Positions 42,989 to 49,010 of a DNA stretch of 49,010 nucleotides are shown here, piece by piece. Below the pieces are notes generated by a model. That model had not been told where the DNA came from and searched no databases. It saw nothing but the letters and a program-made list of their open reading frames with translations. The stretch comes from Candidatus Colicola equi. Lineage in GTDB: Bacteria; Bacteroidota; Bacteroidia; Bacteroidales; Paludibacteraceae. Position 1 is the stretch's first letter, and each line of letters opens with the position of its first letter. The stretch spans positions 1-49,010 of the forward strand of contig JAGHRV010000058.1 of NCBI GenBank assembly GCA_018066175.1, written 5' to 3'. Position numbers and translations under genes: made by a program.

Positions 42989-43523
42989 AGAGTTCTTCCA
43001 TAGCGTTCCAACGCAAAATGGCGTCATGCCCGTATCGCCAGATAGTCTCTCTCACTTTGGTTGGGGAGACTTCTTCGTTTAGATGGCTCTTGCTGAAGAA
43101 CTTATCGGCATAGCAGACTATTTTCTCTTCGATTGTTTCGGGACAGTAATCCGCTGCAGGAATAGGCAGGTCCTCACGGAAGACTTGTTCCATGGTGATA
43201 CCGCTGCCGGTATGCCTTTCTGCTACTCGTGCATGACGTGGCAGACCTTCCTTCCTCAGCAGTTCGGCACCTAAGTAACCATGCTCGATGTACTTATGCG
43301 GACCGTTGCAGAATATCTTAGGAGCAGAACAAAAGATGATACCTATATCATGCAGCATAGCTGCTTCGGCCGCAAAGTCCTTATCCACGTCTATACCTTT
43401 CTCAATCAGTCGCTGCGCCAACTCCAGTGCGCGGTCACGCACCTGAGTGGAATGGGTCAGCAGTATTTGCCTTAATTCAGGATAATCTGCGTAGTATTTA
43501 TCTATGAGTTTAATGCAATCCAT
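42978..43523 (-). CDS. HD-domain phosphohydrolase
   Basis: Protein of 181 aa with a metal-binding HD fold: the first His in LLTHSTQVRDRALELAQRL near residue 22, the HD pair in EAAMLHDIGIIF near 53, and further His/Asp in RHARVAERHTGSGI and CYADKFFSKS. It resembles small uncharacterised HDIG proteins of gut bacteria. The nucleotide substrate cannot be read. The start at 43523 (MDCIKL) overlaps the fmt stop by 14 nt; a Met six codons upstream is possible. Confidence 0.78.
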   Translation of the reverse strand: MDCIKLIDKYYADYPELRQILLTHSTQVRDRALELAQRLIEKGIDVDKDFAAEAAMLHDIGIIFCSAPKIFCNGPHKYIEHGYLGAELLRKEGLPRHARVAERHTGSGITMEQVFREDLPIPAADYCPETIEEKIVCYADKFFSKSHLNEEVSPTKVRETIWRYGHDAILRWNAMEELFKP

Positions 43524-44412
43524 TGAGCAATGCTTTGGCATCCATGCGTTTTTTGCCGGGTAATTGCAGTTCGACTATACTGACTTTGCCGTCCTTACAA
43601 TCCACTGCAATCGGTCCGTCACCAGGTTCGACCTTATAGACCTTAACGTTATCAAAGTGCTGACCGTGTATATCGATGTTGCACCATGCCGTAGGATAAG
43701 GACTCAGTCCACGAACAAAGTTCTTGATTTCGATGGCAGTGCGTGTAAAGTCGATTTGGCAGTCCTCCTTGAAGATTTTTGGTGCGGGACGTAAGTTAGG
43801 CAGTTCGGGTTGCGGAGTAACCGGTAGGGCTATGCCTTTGCGGTCGCAGTCGAAGATCAAATCCACCGTCTTAAGCGTTATATCCACGCTCATCTCCATC
43901 AATCGGTCATGCACCGCCCCCACATCTTCATTATCATCGATAGGGGTAGTAGATTGCATAATCATATTACCGGTATCTATCTCCTGCTTAAGCATGAAAG
44001 TGGTTAGGCCGGTCTGTTTATCGCCATTCATCACCGCCCAGTTGATAGGTGCGGCACCGCGGTATTGTGGCAGCAAGGCAGCATGCACGTTGAACGTACC
44101 TAACCGAGGCATCGCCCACACCACTTCAGGCAACATACGGAAGGCTGTTACCACTTGCAGGTCAGCCTGGTACGAACGCAGTTCAGCAATAAAGGCTTCG
44201 TCCTTGAGTTTCTCAGGTTGTAGCACCGGCAGTCCTACCGATAAGGCATACTGTTTAATGGGCGAGCATTGCATCTGGTGACCGCGTCCGGCAGGTTTAT
44301 CCGGCATAGTGACCACCGCCACCACGTTATAACCACCTTCGACCAAGGCTTTAAGCCCAGCCACCGCAAATTCAGGTGTTCCTAAGTATATGATACGATT
44401 AGACTGCTCCAT
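43510..44412 (-). CDS. fmt: Methionyl-tRNA formyltransferase
   Basis: Formylates initiator Met-tRNA using 10-formyl-tetrahydrofolate. The start at 44412 ([23 protein letters not shown]) fits the family opening. It has 300 aa, slightly short: the C-terminal domain is trimmed but present. Seen: the catalytic region [25 protein letters not shown] near residue 107 and the formyl-donor loop segment [14 protein letters not shown] near 139. It overlaps the secA stop by 14 nt and the HD gene by 14 nt, so translation of the three is probably coupled. Confidence 0.95.
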   Translation of the reverse strand: MEQSNRIIYLGTPEFAVAGLKALVEGGYNVVAVVTMPDKPAGRGHQMQCSPIKQYALSVGLPVLQPEKLKDEAFIAELRSYQADLQVVTAFRMLPEVVWAMPRLGTFNVHAALLPQYRGAAPINWAVMNGDKQTGLTTFMLKQEIDTGNMIMQSTTPIDDNEDVGAVHDRLMEMSVDITLKTVDLIFDCDRKGIALPVTPQPELPNLRPAPKIFKEDCQIDFTRTAIEIKNFVRGLSPYPTAWCNIDIHGQHFDNVKVYKVEPGDGPIAVDCKDGKVSIVELQLPGKKRMDAKALLNGLH

Positions 44413-47400
44413 GGCATTGTTTATATTTCTTTCCGCTTCCGCAGGGACATGGGTCATTGGGACGCGGTTTCTTGTCGGCTATAATCGGCATAGGACGTTG
44501 TTGTTCGCGGGTGTCTCTGCCTGCCGCCGAAGCTTGACCGCTGGCTTGCGCAGCACGTTCTACTGCGTCTTTTTGAGTGCGGTACTTACTGAGGTCCATA
44601 CGTTGTTGCGCCTGAGCCCGTTGAACGGAATCGGGTTGCTGCTGATGAATCTGACCACGCAGCAGGATAGCGATAGCGCGGCGGTTGAAGTTATCTAACA
44701 TCTGACGGAAGATATTGAACGACTCCAGTTTATAAATCAGCAATGGGTCTTTCTGCTCGTACGATGCGTTTTGTACGCTCTGTTTGAGGTCATCTAACTG
44801 ACGCAAATGCTCCTTCCATTCGTCATCAATGACATACAGCACCATACGTTTCTCAAACTCTTTCACCACTTCCTTACTATCTGTTTCGGCAGCGCGTTTG
44901 AGGTTAACGGCGATGTTATACACACGTTTACCATCGGTGATTGGAATGAGGATATTCTCATACATGCTCCCCTTGTCCGCATATACTTTTTGGATAACGG
45001 GGTTAGCCACTTGCATGAGTTTATCCATGCGGCGTTTGAAGGTTTCGATAGCAGCCACAGCCAACTCTTCCACTAATCGGTCTGCTTTCGCTCCGCGGAA
45101 GGTATCTTCATCAAAGGGCACTTCCATGGCGAAGGTCTGCATCACGTTGAACTGCAAGCTCTCATAGTCCATCATATCGCGGGCATCCAGCAATATACTC
45201 TCGGCGGCATCGTAGATCATATTGGTTATATCCACACCGATACGCTCACCCATCAGGGCGTGGTGACGTTTAGCATAGATGACGTTACGCTGTTGGTTCA
45301 TTACATCGTCGTACTCGATTAAGCGTTTACGAATACCGAAGTTATTCTCCTCCACTTTCTTTTGGGCTTTCTCCACGTTATTGGAGATCATGTTATGCTC
45401 GATAGCCTCACCTTCTTCCCATCCCATACGATCCATGACGGCGGCTATACGCTCGCTACCGAACATACGCATTAGGTCATCTTCGAGAGAGATGAAGAAA
45501 ACAGATGAACCGGGGTCGCCTTGACGACCGGAACGACCTCTTAACTGTCTATCTACACGGCGACTCTCGTGACGCTCCGTACCAATGATGGCTAAGCCGC
45601 CGGCTGATTTGACTTCGTCACTGAGTTTGATATCGGTACCACGACCTGCCATGTTGGTGGCGATGGTGACTTGACCTTTTTGTCCGGCCTCTGCTACAAC
45701 CAAGGCTTCCTGCTGGTGCAGTTTAGCATTCAGCACGTTATGCTTGATGTGACGCAGGTTCAGCATCTTACTCAGTAACTCCGATATCTCGACGCTCGTC
45801 GTACCTACTAAGACCGGACGACCGGCATCTACCAAGCGTTGGATCTCGTCAATCACGGCATTGTACTTCTCGCGTTTAGTGCGATAAATACGGTCATTCA
45901 TATCATTACGGGCGATGGGACGGTTGGTAGGAATAACCACTACGTCCAACTTGTATATATTCCAGAACTCCCCGGCTTCTGTTTCAGCCGTACCGGTCAT
46001 ACCGGATAGTTTCTTATACATACGGAAGTAGTTCTGCAATGTGATGGTAGCAAAGGTCTGTGTGGCTCCTTCTACTTTGACGTTCTCCTTGGCTTCCACG
46101 GCTTGGTGCAGACCGTCACTCCAGCGGCGACCTTCCATGATACGACCTGTCTGTTCGTCCACTATCTTGACCTCGTTGTTATCGATGATGTAGTCCACAT
46201 CTTTCTCAAAGAGGGTGTAGGCTTTCAGCAGTTGATGCACGGTATGTACGCGTTCGGACTTGATGGCGTAGTTATTGTATATCTCGTCTTTCTTAGCCTG
46301 TTTTTCTTCGGCGGACAGGTTTTCCTTCTCCAACTCGGCTATCTCGCTACCTACGTCAGGCAGCACGAAGAAATTCGGGTCATCCGTATTACCGGTTAGG
46401 GTGTCGATACCTTTATCGGTCAGTTCGATGGACTTATTCTTTTCGTCGATTACGAAGTACAACTCATCGGTAGCGATATGCATGTTCTTTTCGTTCTCCT
46501 GCATGTAGAACTCTTCGGTCTTCTGCATACGAACTTTCACACCCTGTTCGGACAGGAACTTAATCAGGGCTTTGTTCTTAGGCATACCTTTGAAGCTGCG
46601 GAACAGGGCCAATTCACCTTCTTCGCGCACTTTTGCATCATCGCTACCCATCTTAGCCTTGGCTTCGGTCAGGTACTTAGTGGTGAGTGCTTGTTGGGTA
46701 CGAACGAGCAGTTCAACGCGGTGTTTATATTCATCAAACATCTGGTCTTCACCCTTTGGAATAGGTCCGGATATAATCAGCGGAGTACGGGCATCATCAA
46801 TGAGCACGCTATCCACCTCATCCACGATGGCGAAGTTATGTCCGCGTTGTACGAGGTCCATGGGGGAAGTAGCCATGTTATCGCGCAGGTAGTCAAAGCC
46901 GAACTCATTGTTCGTACCAAAGGTGATATCGCAGTTATATGCTTGACGACGTTCATCCGAATTGGGTTTATGCTTATCGATGCAATCGACCGTTAGTCCA
47001 TGGAACATATAAATCGGTCCGTTCCATTCGCTATCACGTTTAGCCAGGTAGTCATTCACTGTCACTACATGCACTCCTTCGTGGGTCATGGCATTGAGGA
47101 AGACGGGCAGTGTAGCCACCAATGTCTTACCTTCACCGGTCGCCATCTCGGCTATCTTACCTTGATGCAGGACAACGCCGCCGAATAGCTGCACGTCATA
47201 GTGGATCATGTCCCATGTTATCTCGTTTCCTCCGGCGGTCCAGTGGTTATGATAGATAGCCTTGTCGCCGTCTATATCCACAAAGTCAAACCGTTGGTCA
47301 GCAGCCAGGTCGCGGTCCATTTGATTAGCCGTCACAATAACGTCCTCGTTCTGAGCAAAGCGGCGGGCTGTGGATTTAACGATGGCATATACTTCGGGCA

Positions 47401-47719
47401 GGATTTCGTCCAGCACTTGTTTATAGGTATCTTGGATATCTTTTTCGATTTTATCCACCTCGTTATACACTTTCTCGCGCTGGTCTATTTCCAGTTCTTC
47501 TATGCCGGCTTTGAGTTCAGCGATGCGTGCTTTCTTATCCTTGACGCGGTCTTGGATATGCTGCATCAATGCTTGACTTCGTGCACGAAGTTGGTCGTTA
47601 TCTAACTGATCAATCTGCTCGTATGCAGTCTTGATTTGTTCCACATAAGGCTGAATCTCCTTCATGTCTCTCTGCGCCTTATTCCCAAAGAGCGAACTAA
47701 TGATACTAATAAAACTCAT
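44399..47719 (-). CDS. secA: Protein translocase ATPase SecA
   Basis: Motor of the Sec export pathway. It has 1106 aa, the long form usual in Bacteroidota, with an insertion of roughly 200 aa in the first nucleotide-binding part. Seen: Walker [21 protein letters not shown] near residue 188, [17 protein letters not shown] near 266, [21 protein letters not shown] near 295, motif [12 protein letters not shown] near 690, and the C-terminal zinc-binding tail [14 protein letters not shown] at the very end. No consensus promoter lies in the 58-bp gap to the upstream permease gene, which holds a heptamer array; it is probably read from the permease promoter. Confidence 0.98.
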   Translation of the reverse strand: MSFISIISSLFGNKAQRDMKEIQPYVEQIKTAYEQIDQLDNDQLRARSQALMQHIQDRVKDKKARIAELKAGIEELEIDQREKVYNEVDKIEKDIQDTYKQVLDEILPEVYAIVKSTARRFAQNEDVIVTANQMDRDLAADQRFDFVDIDGDKAIYHNHWTAGGNEITWDMIHYDVQLFGGVVLHQGKIAEMATGEGKTLVATLPVFLNAMTHEGVHVVTVNDYLAKRDSEWNGPIYMFHGLTVDCIDKHKPNSDERRQAYNCDITFGTNNEFGFDYLRDNMATSPMDLVQRGHNFAIVDEVDSVLIDDARTPLIISGPIPKGEDQMFDEYKHRVELLVRTQQALTTKYLTEAKAKMGSDDAKVREEGELALFRSFKGMPKNKALIKFLSEQGVKVRMQKTEEFYMQENEKNMHIATDELYFVIDEKNKSIELTDKGIDTLTGNTDDPNFFVLPDVGSEIAELEKENLSAEEKQAKKDEIYNNYAIKSERVHTVHQLLKAYTLFEKDVDYIIDNNEVKIVDEQTGRIMEGRRWSDGLHQAVEAKENVKVEGATQTFATITLQNYFRMYKKLSGMTGTAETEAGEFWNIYKLDVVVIPTNRPIARNDMNDRIYRTKREKYNAVIDEIQRLVDAGRPVLVGTTSVEISELLSKMLNLRHIKHNVLNAKLHQQEALVVAEAGQKGQVTIATNMAGRGTDIKLSDEVKSAGGLAIIGTERHESRRVDRQLRGRSGRQGDPGSSVFFISLEDDLMRMFGSERIAAVMDRMGWEEGEAIEHNMISNNVEKAQKKVEENNFGIRKRLIEYDDVMNQQRNVIYAKRHHALMGERIGVDITNMIYDAAESILLDARDMMDYESLQFNVMQTFAMEVPFDEDTFRGAKADRLVEELAVAAIETFKRRMDKLMQVANPVIQKVYADKGSMYENILIPITDGKRVYNIAVNLKRAAETDSKEVVKEFEKRMVLYVIDDEWKEHLRQLDDLKQSVQNASYEQKDPLLIYKLESFNIFRQMLDNFNRRAIAILLRGQIHQQQPDSVQRAQAQQRMDLSKYRTQKDAVERAAQASGQASAAGRDTREQQRPMPIIADKKPRPNDPCPCGSGKKYKQCHGAV

Positions 47720-47732
47720 ATTATGTAAATGT

Positions 47733-47773
47733 ATTGACTATTGAAAATTGAAAATTGAATATTGTATATTGAC
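47733..47773. repeat. Heptamer array between the permease and secA genes
   Basis: Words ATTGACT, ATTGAAA, ATTGAAA, ATTGAAT, ATTGTAT and ATTGACT at exact 7-bp spacing, non-coding. Confidence 0.88.
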
Positions 47774-47777
47774 TTTA

Positions 47778-48779
47778 TTATTTATTCTTTAGGATTATTG
47801 CGATTATTATCGGTGCGCCGAACAGGGCGGACATGGTGCTGATAGGCAGCGGATAGGTGCTGAGCGAACATATTATATCGCATGCGAGCAGCAAGTTGGC
47901 GCCTATCAATGCGGATGCCGGGATGATGATGCGATGATTACTGGTGCGCATCAGTCCTCGTGCTATATGTGGCACAGCCACTCCCACAAAGGCTATTGGT
48001 CCGCAGAACGCCGTTACTGCTCCGGCCAATAATCCGGTAGCCACTACTATCCAAGTGCGTACCCGCTGGATGTGTATGCCTAATCCCTGCGCATACGTCT
48101 CGCCTAATAGCAGTCCGTTGAGAGGTTTCATCAGTGTTATAACAATTATTATGCCAACCAGTATGATGGCAGACAAGACTGCCAATTCGTTCCACCCCAC
48201 ATTACTTAAACTGCCTAAGGTCCATGTAATAAAGACCTTCAGGGAGTCGGGGTTGCTGATGTTTTGCAGCACATTCACTAACGCTCCTGCCACGGCGCCG
48301 AACATCATACCGATGATGAGCAAGCTCACATTATCCTTCACTTTCCTCGCCACCGGCAGCATCATTATCAACACCGCGGTACTGCCTATTATAGCGGCGG
48401 AAGCGATGGCAGAGGTGGCTAAATGGATAGTCAACTGCGCCCCGATTAGTGTAGCAATAGCTACGCCTAAACATGCTCCGGAACTCACACCTAATATATA
48501 CGGTCCGGCTAAGGGGTTTCGAAACAGCGTCTGCATCATCATACCACTTACCGACAGTGCTACTCCTGCCAAAATGGCAGTCAACATCTTAGGCAGACGC
48601 AGATAGAAGAATATACGATCGATGATGGCAGATTCGGTGCTTATCGCACTCCAAGAAGCCATTATCTCTCTTGGACTAATCCACACCGCCCCGCAGCATA
48701 CATCTACAATAGCCAATCCTATCAGCAGTATGCTTAAAACTATCCATATTAGTGCATGATGTTTCGTTTCTGTCGTCAA
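47778..48779 (-). CDS. FecCD/BtuC-type ABC transporter permease
   Basis: Inner-membrane permease of 333 aa of the FecCD family, which imports iron-siderophores, heme or vitamin B12. About ten helices; family blocks RLPKMLTAILAGVALSVSGMMMQTLFRNPLAGPYILGVSSGACLG near residues 57-101, and GPIAFVGVAVPHIARGL near 259. No ATPase or binding-protein gene lies inside the window; they may be beyond the right edge, but the promoter immediately upstream shows this gene is first in its transcript. The start must be TTG at 48779, because a stop codon precedes it directly and no ATG follows in frame for about 40 codons. Confidence 0.87.
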   Translation of the reverse strand: MTTETKHHALIWIVLSILLIGLAIVDVCCGAVWISPREIMASWSAISTESAIIDRIFFYLRLPKMLTAILAGVALSVSGMMMQTLFRNPLAGPYILGVSSGACLGVAIATLIGAQLTIHLATSAIASAAIIGSTAVLIMMLPVARKVKDNVSLLIIGMMFGAVAGALVNVLQNISNPDSLKVFITWTLGSLSNVGWNELAVLSAIILVGIIIVITLMKPLNGLLLGETYAQGLGIHIQRVRTWIVVATGLLAGAVTAFCGPIAFVGVAVPHIARGLMRTSNHRIIIPASALIGANLLLACDIICSLSTYPLPISTMSALFGAPIIIAIILKNK

Positions 48780-48787
48780 TTAGCCTG

Positions 48788-48819
48788 CAAAGATACACTT
48801 TTTTTTGCATATATGCAAA
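48788..48819 (-). promoter_or_regulatory. Promoter of the permease-secA-fmt-HD run
   Basis: On the minus strand, TTTG (48819-48816), 20 bp, TATCTTTG (48795-48788), with the exact palindrome TTTGCATATATGCAAA. The TTG start codon is 9 nt past the -7 element. Confidence 0.78.
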
Positions 48820-49010
48820 TAAAAATGGCAACTTCGGATAGAAATTGGTGTTTTTGACGTTTTTATTTATTATTTAGTTTCCTCTCTACTATTTTGATTA
48901 CGAACTTTTTGAGTAAACATAACATCAAAAGAGCATCTTTTTGCAAAATCTTACGCAAGTCGCGTGCGCACGTTTTCAGTACGTCTTCCCCCACAGTAGG
49001 GGAAGACGCG
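48820..49010. other. Gene-free right edge with a perfect hairpin
   Basis: No gene seen. The last 29 bp hold a perfect 10-bp inverted repeat CGTCTTCCCC (48982-48991) / GGGGAAGACG (48999-49008) with a 7-nt loop, which may end a transcript arriving from outside the window. Confidence 0.55.

Noticed and set aside
48982..49008. Terminator at the right window edge
   Set aside because: The hairpin is perfect, but no T-run is visible on either side within the window, so I list it only as a hairpin.

Overview
The window comes from a Bacteroidales-type member of the Bacteroidota, probably an uncultured anaerobe. Evidence: fifteen promoters match the Bacteroidota pattern (TTTG or TTG, exactly 20 bp, then TAnnTTTG) and there are no clear Shine-Dalgarno sites. 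It also carries a type IX secretion plug protein, a BtuB/BtuG cobalamin uptake pair behind a B12 riboswitch, a DUF4296 lipoprotein and a long (1106 aa) SecA. I could not assign a genus.

Layout. 1-7.9 kb: an outer-membrane barrel protein, panB, then a leftward histidine kinase-gdhA-kbl unit, and a rightward pair of a CcdA-like membrane protein and a TrmN6-like methyltransferase. 7.9-9.5 kb: tRNA-Thr(CGT) and tRNA-His(GTG), then the T9SS plug protein. 9.6-17.2 kb: envelope polysaccharide genes (Wzc-like kinase, two Wza-like lipoproteins, WlbA-like dehydrogenase, sugar-1-phosphate transferase, deacetylase-like protein). 17.3-24.4 kb: an S1/P1 nuclease, an AT-rich secreted protein, an aminotransferase, a two-domain FAD/Fe-S oxidase and a FemAB-like transferase. 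These are tightly packed and probably share one promoter at 24.45 kb with the two polysaccharide genes downstream. 24.5-25.1 kb: rplS with a structured leader. 25.1-25.7 kb: gene-free, spanned by a large imperfect inverted repeat. 25.7-32.1 kb: a leftward run rplM-rpsI-rpsB-tsf, then a cobalamin riboswitch, btuB and btuG, with no separate btuB promoter visible. 32.1-33.1 kb: lspA and a DUF4296 lipoprotein. 33.27-34.66 kb: a roughly 300-nt structured RNA with its own promoter and terminator, followed at once by an acyltransferase gene. 34.8-41.1 kb: leftward alaS-gtrA-guaD-lplA-metK. 41.2-43.0 kb: rightward nadK-lgt. 43.0-48.8 kb: leftward FecCD-type permease-secA-fmt-HD protein.

The most unusual property is a layer of dispersed short repeats laid over ordinary genes. 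Tandem arrays of degenerate 7-mers (also 8-mers, and one 11-mer array) occur between genes and, in frame, inside at least seven coding regions: trmN6, the deacetylase, the FAD oxidase (four times), the femAB-like gene, btuB, the DUF4296 lipoprotein and alaS. A separate hairpin repeat (core GTGCCTCCGGGCACTCC) occurs four times. In two unrelated proteins, TrmN6 and BtuB, it is translated into the same peptide, LSECPEAPLN. The words differ between loci but the 7-bp period stays the same. This resembles the STRR repeats of cyanobacteria, and I infer an active process that makes or spreads heptamer arrays.

Other points: the promoters are extremely uniform, several carrying the palindrome TTTGCATATATGCAAA over the -33 element; several transcripts look leaderless or nearly so; tRNA-His has two acceptor-stem mismatches. 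All functional calls rest on reading motifs, without database searches.
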